Shown here: in pieces, positions 1 to 8,784 of the stretch | Numbering within the stretch: the first letter of the stretch is position 1 | Layout of the letters: each line of letters opens with the position of its first letter | DNA from: Luscinia megarhynchos | Lineage: Eukaryota > Chordata > Aves > Passeriformes > Turdidae | NCBI GenBank assembly: GCA_034336665.1 | Contig: JAPFBE010000033.1 | Span: 2,666,001 to 2,730,000, forward strand | Length of the DNA: 64,000 bases | Direction of reading: 5' to 3' | Translations under genes and position numbers: made by a program | Notes under the pieces: generated by a model | Seen by the model: the letters and a program-made list of their open reading frames with translations, nothing else | Databases searched by the model: none | What the model was told of the DNA's origin: nothing

Positions 1-27
1 GTAGGACACAGCCAGGACAGGAGACTC
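1..27. other. 5' flank of ERV-A1, inverted copy of 38765-38791
   Basis: These 27 bases are the exact reverse complement of 38765-38791, the sequence just outside the 5' LTR of ERV-A2. In ERV-A2 that flank belongs to an older avian LTR (28975-39470), so it is host-site sequence and not provirus. It ends in ACTC, the 4-bp target duplication of ERV-A2. The window starts here, so the full length of the match is unknown. Confidence 0.85.
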
Positions 28-706
28 TGTAATATATATTATAAAATAATCCGTGCATATGCAAATATTTATGGGGAATAAAACACGCTTGTATGGAAAA
101 AACTAAAAATCTTTAGAACACATGCAGCAGTTGGGGAAAAGGTTTGCTCCACAGGATTGTGAAACTAAAGATGGTTACAAAGAAAAGAGATCTAAATTAG
201 CAAGTTAATAGACCTGGCACCAGAGGAGATGGGCCCTTTTTCTGGGACAGTCTGGGAACACCCAAGTGATGAACACTTGATAAGTATTACCAATCATGAT
301 AACCAGAGTCTCAGGAACATACATCTCAATACTGGATTCCTGTAAACCAACATCAGCGGTTCATCAACATTCATCACTTCCCAGAAATGGTTTTGTCCAG
401 CCCAGCAGAGAGAAAGAAAACTACATGAATATGCGAAGCAACAAAAGAAAGAAGAACCTCTGCCCCAGGTGGGAAAAACGGAATAAAACCAACTCCGCCC
501 TGCCGAACCGACATTCGACATTCGTGAACACAGGGGGTCCGGAGCAATAAAGTTCGGATCAGTGTGTTCACTCAGTGCCGACCCCGGGTTCGACACTGCC
601 CTATTTTGATTGTGGCTATCTAAGACCGTGTTTCGGTCACGAAAAAAAATATTTTCTTTTGATTATTCTTAATTCAGCTTGATCATTTTAATATCTATAA
701 AAATCT
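28..706 (+). repeat. 5' LTR of ERV-A1
   Basis: It begins TGTAATAT and ends directly before the primer-binding site. AATAAA occurs near 75 and 545. Relative to both 3' LTRs it carries about 36 extra bases around 480-525, and its TATA-like position reads GGAATAAAA where the ERV-A1 3' LTR has GGTATAAAAG. These 5'-LTR variants are shared with the 5' LTR of ERV-A2 (38087-38764). Confidence 0.9.
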
Positions 707-724
707 TGGTGACCCCGACGTGAT
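707..724 (+). other. Primer-binding site, tRNA-Trp type
   Basis: TGGTGACCCCGACGTGAT lies directly after the 5' LTR. It is the complement of the 3' end of tRNA-Trp, the primer known for avian alpharetroviruses, here on a gamma-like genome. Confidence 0.9.
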
Positions 725-1468
725 CTGATTTAGGGGTCCAGGGAGCCCCTCCTCCGCTCAAAAGGCGCCCCGCTGATTTCAGCGGCCTGACGGAATTGGG
801 AGACCTCTCGGAACCAATCAGATCTCGAACTAAAAGCCAGGCCCACAATCAAAGAGGGGATAAAAATGGGCCCAGAGCTCTCAGGTAAACCGTGCAGACC
901 TTGGAAAAGGGGTCTCAGGAGCCACGGCGCAATTTTTTTCACTCGTAAAATTCTACGTGCACAAAGAGCCCACGTGGGATAAAGAACCATAAGTATCGTG
1001 TGGTTGAGTGAGGTGTGATCGAGCGCATGTGTGAGATGTGATATTATTACGAAGCGAGTGTGGACCCCAAGATCGCAGTTCCACTATCCCGCAAGGAAAG
1101 TGGTCGGTCAAGGGGGAAGCGAACGTAACGTGGTAAAACTCTTTCTTGTGCATCAAGCCTGAAACTCGGGGAGTTTTGGGGGTCTATCACGGGGAGGGTC
1201 AAAAGGCAAGGTACGTTCTCCGGTGCTTGGGAACTGGTAAACCTTTTTGACCCAGGACTTGGTAAGTCCAGAAAAGGAGGAAAAAGAGAGCTCGCTACCT
1301 TTCGAAAAACTCACAGATTAGTTCGCTGTGAGGCTAGTAGACTGGTAATTTCGAACAAAATCAGGCACAAATACGATACCATTCAGACTTAAAGATCCTT
1401 TTTGGGATCCTGGCATGGAATCATGGTAAGAAGATATAAAAGAGTAGCTTGTTGTATTTTTAAGAAAG
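725..1468 (+). promoter_or_regulatory. ERV-A1 leader with putative major splice donor
   Basis: Untranslated leader of ~740 bases between primer site and gag. A strong donor, TTG|GTAAGT, sits at 1262-1267 and is the likely donor for the env mRNA. The region probably includes the packaging signal, but no structure was computed. The ATG at 865 gives only a short frame ending near 980. Confidence 0.6.
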
Positions 1469-3103
1469 ATGGGACAGACAAAAAGTAAAACTCAGGGGAA
1501 AACCCCGGAGAAGCCTGTAAAGGCACAAGGGGGCAGTTTGCCCGAAATCCCGAGGGACAGCCTCTTGGGGTGGATGCTAGAACATTGGGAGGAGTGTCCC
1601 GACAGGAGAAGGAAGTCTAAGGAGAAAATGATTCACTATTGCATAGAAGTATGGGGAGATAAGGAAATAAGAAAACATTTAGCCTGGCCCATCTTTGGTA
1701 CATTTGAAAGATGGGTTTGCCAAGCTTTACTTAGTCACATGAATAGTAGGTATCCGCAAGATAAAGAGGAAAGAGACTATGCCAAGCTATGGAAATACAC
1801 TAGTACAGAGTTATTCCAAATCAAAACTTGCAAGGGTGCTGCAACCCAGGGCGAAGCATGGGAACCATTAGACAACCTCCCGCCCCTGTACCTCAATCCC
1901 GTACCTCAGCCCATGCAATCTCAGGTCCCTTTGCCCGTATCCACGGGTCCCCCACATCAACCCCCACAAGCCCAGGCACCCCCGTTACTTATGCAGCCTC
2001 CAGAAGACACGCTCTTACAAGGACAGGCTTCAGCGATACCCCAACCCCTACCCCCTCCACAGCCAGCAGGACACAAAGAAAAAACCCTTCCCACTGGGGA
2101 AACCGGTTCTCCCCCAGCTAGTAGGACACGGCACAAAACAAAGAGAATGAACAATGACGATAGTGAGGATGAGCGAGATAAGCACAATCTCCTCCCTTTA
2201 AGAGAAGTACCAACCACCCCTGGAATTATCAGATTCGTAAACATACCAATTAACACTGGGGACGTAAGAGCTTTTAAGAAGGAAATAGGCAGCCTGATGG
2301 ATGATTCGTTAGGGGTAGCAGATAGATTAGATGAGTTCCTAGGAACTAGCATATATACATACGACGATATCAATGCTATACTAAGGTCACTGTTCAACAT
2401 CGAGGAACGAGAATTGATAAGGCAAGCCGTGATACGGGATTGGAAGCATAGAAACCCCCAGGGAGTGCAAGGTGACCAGAGATGGCCTAGCCAGAGACCG
2501 TCGTGGAACGCACAGATGGGAGACAACAGGCAGAAAATGATTGAGCAAAGGAGTATGGTAATACAAGGCGTACGGAAGGTGGTGCCGAAAGGGCAGAACA
2601 TGAGCAAGGCACTCGGGGAATGTCAGAGGAAGGACGAAACACCCATAGAATGGTTAGAAAGGCTGAGAAAAAGTGTCCAAATGTATTCAGGAATGGACCC
2701 TGATTCCCCAGTTGGGGAGGTCCTTTTAAAAACACAATTTGTTGCAAAGTCGTGGGAAGATATACGGAGGAAACTCGAGAAAATAGAAGGATGGCAGGAA
2801 AAAGTGTTTCAGGACTTACTTAGAGAAGCGCAGAGGGTTTATATGAGGAGGGACAAAGAGCAGCAGAAAGCACAAGCAAAGGTGTTGGTAGCAACTGTGA
2901 GGGAAGCACAAAAGCAGGAGCGGGTCCGAGATAACGTGAAACCAATGCAGAACCATCAGTCTCAGGAGAAACAAAGCCCCTCCCAGAAGAAGAACACAGA
3001 CAATCAAAGGGATGCGCCAGAGTGCTTCTATTGTAAGAAAAAGGGCCATTTCAAGAGAGAGTGCAAAAAGAGGATGAAAGATGAGATCTTCCAGGAAGAT
3101 TAG
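1469..3103 (+). CDS. gag: ERV-A1 gag polyprotein (open)
   Basis: 544 codons with no break, encoding the virion structural polyprotein. Gly-2 with a polar-basic start fits N-myristoylation and matrix (about 1-125). A proline-rich segment (about 135-200) contains the late-domain motif PPLY at residues 138-141. Capsid follows, with a gammaretroviral-type major homology region near residues 390-410 (motif ETPIEWLERL). The nucleocapsid at the C-terminus is basic and has one CCHC knuckle (CX2CX4HX4C, near residues 516-529). The frame ends at UAG and protease follows in the same frame. The start is the ATG after the leader; upstream ATGs give only short frames. The same gag in ERV-A2 is broken by many indels. 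Confidence 0.93.
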   Translation: MGQTKSKTQGKTPEKPVKAQGGSLPEIPRDSLLGWMLEHWEECPDRRRKSKEKMIHYCIEVWGDKEIRKHLAWPIFGTFERWVCQALLSHMNSRYPQDKEERDYAKLWKYTSTELFQIKTCKGAATQGEAWEPLDNLPPLYLNPVPQPMQSQVPLPVSTGPPHQPPQAQAPPLLMQPPEDTLLQGQASAIPQPLPPPQPAGHKEKTLPTGETGSPPASRTRHKTKRMNNDDSEDERDKHNLLPLREVPTTPGIIRFVNIPINTGDVRAFKKEIGSLMDDSLGVADRLDEFLGTSIYTYDDINAILRSLFNIEERELIRQAVIRDWKHRNPQGVQGDQRWPSQRPSWNAQMGDNRQKMIEQRSMVIQGVRKVVPKGQNMSKALGECQRKDETPIEWLERLRKSVQMYSGMDPDSPVGEVLLKTQFVAKSWEDIRRKLEKIEGWQEKVFQDLLREAQRVYMRRDKEQQKAQAKVLVATVREAQKQERVRDNVKPMQNHQSQEKQSPSQKKNTDNQRDAPECFYCKKKGHFKRECKKRMKDEIFQED

Positions 3104-3151
3104 AGGTGTCAGGGGCTTTTTAATTTAGGGTCCAGAACATCTAGGGAGCCC
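3101..3151 (+). promoter_or_regulatory. gag-pol UAG readthrough context
   Basis: gag stop UAG at 3101-3103 is followed in the same frame by an open stretch into protease. The bases after the stop (AGG TGT CAG GGG C) resemble the purine-rich, CAGG-containing spacer after the murine leukaemia virus gag UAG. This suggests stop-codon suppression and not frameshifting. ERV-A2 has the same junction at 35655-35657. Confidence 0.7.
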
Positions 3152-3562
3152 TTGATAAAGCTGACGGTAGGACCCCAAAATCAAGAATTGATATTATTAG
3201 TGGATTCAGGAGCTGAGCAAAGTACTGTTCAGCAGTTGCCCCCAGGATGTACTAGAAGCAAAGATACTATGGTGGTTATTGGGGCAAAAGGGGAACCCTT
3301 CAAGGTTCCTGTTATTAAAGATGTAGAAATAGAGTCAGAAACTAGGTTTTGTTTAGGAAATATACTATTAGTTGAAGAAGCAGATTATAACTTGCTAGGG
3401 AGAGATTTGATGGTAGCTTTGGAAATAAGTTTGACTGTACAGGGATCCCGGCTCATGGTAAGTCTATATAGATTAACCGCAGAAGATGAGAATAAAATAG
3501 ATCCTAAAGTCTGGCACACCCAAGGGGAAGCTGGAAAACTAGAGATGGAGCGATCCACATGA
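3104..3562 (+). CDS. pro: ERV-A1 protease (pro), frame closed downstream
   Basis: Retropepsin domain in frame with gag. The catalytic motif is LLVDSGAEQS near 3197-3226, and a later LLGRDLM motif marks the C-terminal part of the fold. The enzyme would cleave Gag and Pol during maturation. A small indel near 3550 shifts the frame and gives a stop at 3560-3562. In ERV-A2 the same region is uninterrupted into RT, so this break is private to ERV-A1. Confidence 0.85.
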   Translation, partial: RCQGLFNLGSRTSREPLIKLTVGPQNQELILLVDSGAEQSTVQQLPPGCTRSKDTMVVIGAKGEPFKVPVIKDVEIESETRFCLGNILLVEEADYNLLGRDLMVALEISLTVQGSRLMVSLYRLTAEDENKIDPKVWHTQGEAGKLEMERST

Positions 3563-5213
3563 AATTGATAGACCAGAAGATCCCATTAGAATTAAGCAAT
3601 ACCCCATTCCTATGGAAGGAAGGAAAGGATTGAAACCCGTAATAGAAGACCTATTGAAAAAGGGGACTTTGGAACCTTGCATGTCTAGGCATAACACCCC
3701 TATCTTGGCAGTACAGAAGACTGATGGTAGCTATAGGTTAGTACAAGATCTGAGAGCTGTGAACAGGAGAACTAAAAAATTATTTCCCACTGTCTCAAAT
3801 CCATACACTTTATTAAATAATATCTCTCCTGAAGATACCTGGTATAGTGTGATAGATTTGAAAGATGCGTTTTGGACCTGCCCCCTAGCTGAGGATAGTC
3901 AGGACTACTTTGCTTTTCAATGGGAAGATCCAGAGACAAATAGAAAGCAACAATTCAGATGGACATCTTTGCCGCAGGGGTTTGTAGACTCACCAAACCT
4001 GTTTGGCCAAGCGCTTGAACAATTACTGAGTCAATTTGTGCCAGTAGAAGGGATCAAATTATTACAATATGTGGATGACCTACTGGTAGCAGGTCCAAAA
4101 GAGGAAGATGTAAGAACAAGTTCCAAAGCAGTACTAAATTTCTTAGGGGACAGAGGATTAAAGGTTTCCAAGTCAAAACCACAGTTTACTGAATCTGAAG
4201 TTACATATCTGGGACATTGGTTAACAAAGGGGAAAAAGAAGTTAGACCCTGAAAGAGTAGCAGGGATTGTTGCTCTACCCTCCCCACGAACAAAAAGAGA
4301 AGTAAGGCAGCTACTGGGACATTTAGGATATTGCAGACAGTGGATTGAAGGATACAGTGAAAAGGTAAAATTCCTATATGAGAAACTCACTACTGAGAGG
4401 TTAAAATGGACAGAACAAGATGAGGAAGGATTCAAAGAGTTAAAAGAAACACTCATGACAGCTCCAGTATCGAGCCTTCCCGATATAAAAAGGCCATTCC
4501 AGTTATTCGTGGATGTTAGCAGTCACACTGCCCATGGAGTATTGACACAGGACTGGGCAGGAGCTAAGAAACCAGTGGGGTATGTGTCAAAACTTTTGGA
4601 CCCTGTGAGCAGGGGGTGGCCTACTTGCCTACAAGCAATTGTGGCAGTAGCATTATTAGTAGAAGAAGCCAAGAAAATAACATTTGGGGCTTCGTTGGTA
4701 GTGTATACTCCTCATAATGTAAGGAGTATATTACAACAGAAAGCAGATAAATGGCTCACGGATGCTAGGCTTTTGAAGTATGAGGCCATACTAATTCACT
4801 CACATGATTTGGAATTACGAACAACCACTGCACAAAATCCAGCTCAATTTCTGTTTGGGGAAGCCTCAGAGGGACTTACTCATGAGTGTGCTGAGGTGGT
4901 GGAATTGCAGACAAAAATAAGGGCGGACTTGGAGGAAGAGGAATTAGAGGGAGGAGAAAAATGGTTTGTGGATGGGTCAGCGAGAGTTATGGAGGGAAAA
5001 AGAAAGTCGGGATATGCGATTGTGGATGGCAAGACGGGAAAAGTAGTAGAATCAGGACCCCTAAGTGCGAGTTGGTCAGCTCAGGCTTGTGAATTGTATG
5101 CAGTGTTGCGAGCTTTAAGGAGATTGAAAGGAAAAAGGAGAACAATCGTTACGGATTCAAAATATGCATTTGGGGTAGTCCACACCTTCGGGAAAATTTG
5201 GGGAGAGGGCTGA
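3563..5213 (+). pseudogene. pol: ERV-A1 reverse transcriptase and RNase H (frameshifted)
   Basis: The long open frame runs from about 3570 to 5213. RT motifs are LPQGFVDSP (about 3970-3996) and the catalytic YVDD (about 4069-4080). The connection domain follows, then RNase H with WFVDGSA, ACELYAVL and VTDSKYA at the expected spacing. The frame closes at a TGA at 5211-5213 inside RNase H, and the continuing homology is in another frame. ERV-A2 stops at the identical point, so this lesion predates the split of the two copies. Function would have been synthesis of proviral DNA and removal of template RNA. Confidence 0.9.
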
Positions 5214-5647
5214 TTAATACTCGAGGACGAGGACTAGTTCATGGGGAAATAATAAAACAAATCTTAGAGGCTATCAGGGGGCCAGAGGCGTTTTCAATCG
5301 TACACGTGAAAGGACACCAAGCGGGAATACAGTTTTGGACTTGAGGAAATAATTTGGCAGACAAAGAAGCTAAGAATGCAGCTTTTAATAAAGGTAAGTA
5401 CCCCGGAAGTCGGGGAGGGCGAGACCCAGGGATATCCCCCGTGTCCTTCCCAAAAGGAAATTGAAGGATATGAAAAGATGGGGGGAAGATTGGAAGAAGA
5501 TAAGTAGAAATTACCAGGCGGGAGGGAATTAATATCTAAAGATTATACCAGAAAGATTTTAAGGAGACTACACCAGCAAACTCACTGGGGGTCCAGGCCC
5601 TGGCAGAGCAATTTCTGAAATTTTTCGGGTGTAAAGGGATTTATGAA
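5214..5647 (+). pseudogene. pol: ERV-A1 RNase H C-terminus and integrase zinc finger (broken)
   Basis: Homology continues in shifting frames. The last RNase H Asp block (NNLADKEA) is preceded by an in-frame TGA near 5342, which is also present in ERV-A2. The integrase HHCC finger begins with LHQQTH near 5568-5585 and is separated from its CX2C half by further frame changes. No continuous product is possible. Confidence 0.75.
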
Positions 5648-6559
5648 TTGGCCAAACAGGAGGTGCAAGGATGCCTGGTCTGCCAAAAGGTCAATAGGTC
5701 CAGAACACAACAGGCAGTCTGGGGAAGTTGCCCTATAGCATACCGTCCTTTTGAAAGGATCCAGGTGGATTTTACCAAATTGTCCAAAGTTGGAAGATAT
5801 AAATTTTTGTTGGTACTGGTCGACAAATTAACCCATTGGGTAGAGGCTTTTCCGAGCTCTAGGGCTACAGCCCAGACAGTGCCAAAATTTATTCTAGAAG
5901 AGATTATCCCTCGATATGGAATAATCAATTATATAGATTCGGATCAAGTAACACATTTCACCTCAAAGATCATTAAACAATTAGCAGAAGCCTTAGGAAT
6001 TCAGTGGGAATACCGTACCCCGTGGCATCCCCAAAGCTCAGGACAGGTTGAAAGAATGAACCAGACATTAAAAGCCCAACTATCAAAGCTAATGATAGAA
6101 ACTAAGATGTCCTGGCCAAAATGCCTCCCTTTAGCTTTCCTAAACATCAGAACCATGCCTCACTCTGAGACAGGACTATCACCTTTTGAGATGTTATATG
6201 GAATGCCATATGATCATGGGATGCCAGTAGGACACCCTAGGATAGAAGATGGACAAATACAACCCTATCTGATAGCAATAAATAAAAACCTACAAGAATT
6301 GCGAAAGCAGAGAATTGTAACACAGAATACTCCTTTGGGGTTCGCCATACATAAAATACAACTGAGAGATAGAGCTCTTATAAAGACCTGGAGAGAGGTT
6401 CCCCTCTCTCCTCACTGGGAAGGTCCTTTTCTTGTCCTTTTAACCACAGACACAGCAGTTTTAACAGCAGAAAAAGGCTGGACACATGCCTCTCGGGTGA
6501 AAAGGATCGAACCAAGGGAAGAGACATCCGAGTGGAAAGTTACCCCCCGGAGACTTTAA
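5648..6559 (+). CDS. pol: ERV-A1 integrase core and C-terminus (open fragment)
   Basis: 303 codons open. It contains the CLVC half of the zinc finger and the catalytic DDE core: first Asp in QVDFT (about 5764), second in DSDQVTHF (about 5938), and Glu in SGQVERMN (about 6050). The usual Gly after SDQ/SDN is Val here. The C-terminal SH3-like part ends in a gamma-type HWEGPFLVLL and HASRVKR. As the N-terminal finger is out of frame, this is a fragment and not a complete enzyme. In ERV-A2 the same region carries several small indels. Confidence 0.85.
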   Translation: MAKQEVQGCLVCQKVNRSRTQQAVWGSCPIAYRPFERIQVDFTKLSKVGRYKFLLVLVDKLTHWVEAFPSSRATAQTVPKFILEEIIPRYGIINYIDSDQVTHFTSKIIKQLAEALGIQWEYRTPWHPQSSGQVERMNQTLKAQLSKLMIETKMSWPKCLPLAFLNIRTMPHSETGLSPFEMLYGMPYDHGMPVGHPRIEDGQIQPYLIAINKNLQELRKQRIVTQNTPLGFAIHKIQLRDRALIKTWREVPLSPHWEGPFLVLLTTDTAVLTAEKGWTHASRVKRIEPREETSEWKVTPRRL

Positions 6560-6573
6560 GATAAAGTTGCGCT

Positions 6574-7012
6574 GATCAAGTAAATGGCCAAAAGGAATCA
6601 AATATCAAATAAGGTGTATAGTACCTGGTTGTGAACGCTATCCATTTATCCATTTAAAATGCGAATATTATCACGAGGTTTGGGTCACGCATTGTAGAAG
6701 GGGATACAGACCTAAGGGTCTGTGCACAAGGTGTTTAGAGGATGAGCAGCCTCTGACTAGCCGTATCTTAGAAATCGCCACTAACTTAGATATAATAGAA
6801 TTAGACTCTCCGGAGTGGTATCTCTTGTACAAAAACAGGATAAGGGGAAAACTAGCTTCAAAGGCTCAAATTTTAACAGTCGAGTGCCGAAGGTCAAATA
6901 AAGTACCCTGCGGACAGATGCAGTCAAATTATCAAGGTGGGGCGCCTTTAAAAGGTGGTATGCGACTCGGTCCGGGTATGGATCCCCGGAAGAATACTCT
7001 TGCTGCCGAAGA
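6574..7012 (+). CDS. ERV-A1 Cys/His-rich ORF between pol and env
   Basis: An open frame of about 145 codons with no stop after the pol terminus. It has no early ATG; the first start-like codon is TTG at 6825. The N-terminal half is rich in metal-binding residues: CX4C near 6610-6627, then HX2C, isolated His and Cys, and CX2C near 6728-6739. It continues without a stop into the Env surface frame. Gammaretroviruses normally overlap pol and env, so a 450-base gap with a conserved open frame is unusual. It could be an N-terminal extension or leader of Env, or a separate spliced accessory protein. No family was recognised. ERV-A2 has the same region with small indels. Confidence 0.5.
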
Positions 7013-7679
7013 TGGCTTTACCTCACCGCTGGTGGCAACCCAGTGGGGCGTGAGGCAAGGGCAGAGGAGTACATCTATGGGGAATCATAATGAGCCTGAG
7101 CCAAGTCGTGTGCCAATTAGTCTGCACCCAAAGAATTCACCAAGCTCTGTGAGGCAGAGCCCCAGTGATGAGTGTGGGAAATGCTTGCAAATCGTCCTAG
7201 AGGAACAAGGAAAAACGAACACTCCAGCATACCCAGCCCCAGCAGACTGCACCAATGGTAAGGAAAATGGATATCGTACCTTAAATGGCACTCAATATGC
7301 AATGTGTAAATTGGACGGAAAAACAGTGTGTTATAACCTGAAAGCGAGACCTAAGAACGGGAAGTCAGAAACACTCATGCATAAAATACATAAGAGAGAT
7401 ACAAAACAGGTACCAGTTCCTACGTGTAACCAATGTAATCGCACGGTGTGGATACGGGGAAAAATGAAATCAGTATTTGCAGCCTACTTTCAAGTCAACC
7501 AACTATGTTATGATTACACTCAGTTAAAAATGTGTGTTATGGGAGTAAAAACTTACTGGGTGGGAAGAAATCTGAAATATGAAAATAGATTAGCCTCCAA
7601 CAATGAACCTGTTATTCCTGACCTCCTTGAGGAGAATGATGACAGAATTATTGGGCTGAACCAGAAAACACAGAAATAA
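7013..7679 (+). pseudogene. env: ERV-A1 env surface-subunit region
   Basis: Cys-rich segment with several CX2C pairs (about 7168-7180 and 7425-7440) and N-glycosylation sequons, in the position of the surface glycoprotein. A hydrophobic signal-peptide-like run is visible only in another frame, near 7076-7125, so the leader is probably already frameshifted. The open frame ends at 7679, while the transmembrane subunit is in a different frame. The same SU/TM frame break occurs in ERV-A2 (frame ending at 31061), so it is old. An ATG at 7013 begins a 13-codon frame closed at 7052. Confidence 0.65.
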
Positions 7680-8659
7680 AATGGAAGGCCCCTAATGGAA
7701 TATACTGGGTATGTGGAAAAAAGACATACAGTGAAGTTACTCAAAAATGGAAAGGGTCATGCACTTTAGAGATGATTCAACCTGTTTTCTTTACATTACC
7801 TAGATCCAGAAGTGGTTTATTGGGAGCACCTCTATACGAAACTTTAAATAGAGAGAAGAGGGAAATAAAAAAGAAACTGCCTATTGTAGGTGGCAGCCAG
7901 ACTTGGGGGGAAGAAGAGTGGCCTGCAGAAAGGATAATAGAATATTATGGCCCTGCAACATGGGCCCAGGATGGAAGCTGGGGGTATAGGACTCCAGTTT
8001 ACCTATTAAATATATTAATAAGGCTACAGGCGGTAGTAGAAATTGTATCAAACCACACTTCAGATGCCCTTGAGCTGTTGGCCAAAGAGCATTCCCAAAT
8101 GCAGGCTTTTGTGTATCAAAAGAGGATAGCATTAGATTACTTATTAGCTGAAGAAGGGGAGGTCTGTGGAAAGCTCAATGACTTTGAATACTGTATAGAA
8201 ATTGACGATTATGGTGAAACTATCAGGGGCCTTGTTGCAGAAATTAAGACGGTAGCACATGTTCCAGTCCAAAAATGGAACTCCATCCTCCAGGCGTCTT
8301 GGTGGGATCAGTTATTTGAAGGGGCCTGGTGGAAAAAGATAGTGTTCTTTGTATTGTGTTCGGTAGCCGGAGTCATATTTCTACCCTGTTTGATACCATG
8401 CTTTATTAGATTAATACATTCAGTAGTACAGGGTATGCAAATAGCAGCTATGCCTATGGACCCAGAACGCGTGCTCCGAATGTTAAATAATAAGGTATCC
8501 AAAATAATGAAATTAGGAGGAGGAGAAGTAAACACCAATGCAGTAGAAGCCCTGGCTAAACTTGAGAAACAAATAGAAGAAGATAAGTTTGTTTATAGAA
8601 TTTATCAGGAGGAATCACGAGAAGAATGGGATAGAAGTGGAGAATCTCAAGAAGACTAA
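7680..8659 (+). CDS. env: ERV-A1 env transmembrane subunit (open from 7772)
   Basis: The open frame runs 7772-8659 (295 codons); homology extends back to about 7660 across a one-base difference from ERV-A2 near 7740. A basic cleavage-like site (REKREIKKK) lies near 7850-7876. Heptad-like segments, the motif ALDYLLAEEGEVC (about 8130-8168) and a single hydrophobic anchor near 8335-8415 follow, then a long cytoplasmic tail with a charged end. In place of CX6CC the Cys pair has eight residues between the two Cys. The fusion peptide is not clearly hydrophobic. ERV-A2 carries the same ORF with a few substitutions and a longer tail. Confidence 0.8.
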
Positions 8660-8770
8660 GAGAAAGGGGGAGCTTGTTTTCCTCCCTAGAGAACACCAAA
8701 CAAATAAATTTAGTTAGTTAAAAAGTATCAAAAATTGTAGAAAAAAGAACACAAATTAATGTGTTTATAT

Positions 8771-8784
8771 AGAAGGGGAAGGAT
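8771..8784 (+). other. ERV-A1 polypurine tract
   Basis: AGAAGGGGAAGGA directly before the 3' LTR; primer site for plus-strand synthesis. It is also present in ERV-A2 (29958-29971, complement). Confidence 0.8.

Noticed and set aside
1957..2607. 216-codon antisense frame in ERV-A1 gag
   Set aside because: It lies opposite an open gag with clear motifs and has no domain of its own; a shadow of codon bias.
4031..4456. 141-codon antisense frame in ERV-A pol, also at 34300-34725
   Set aside because: Its conservation merely reflects near-identical pol copies; no motif seen.
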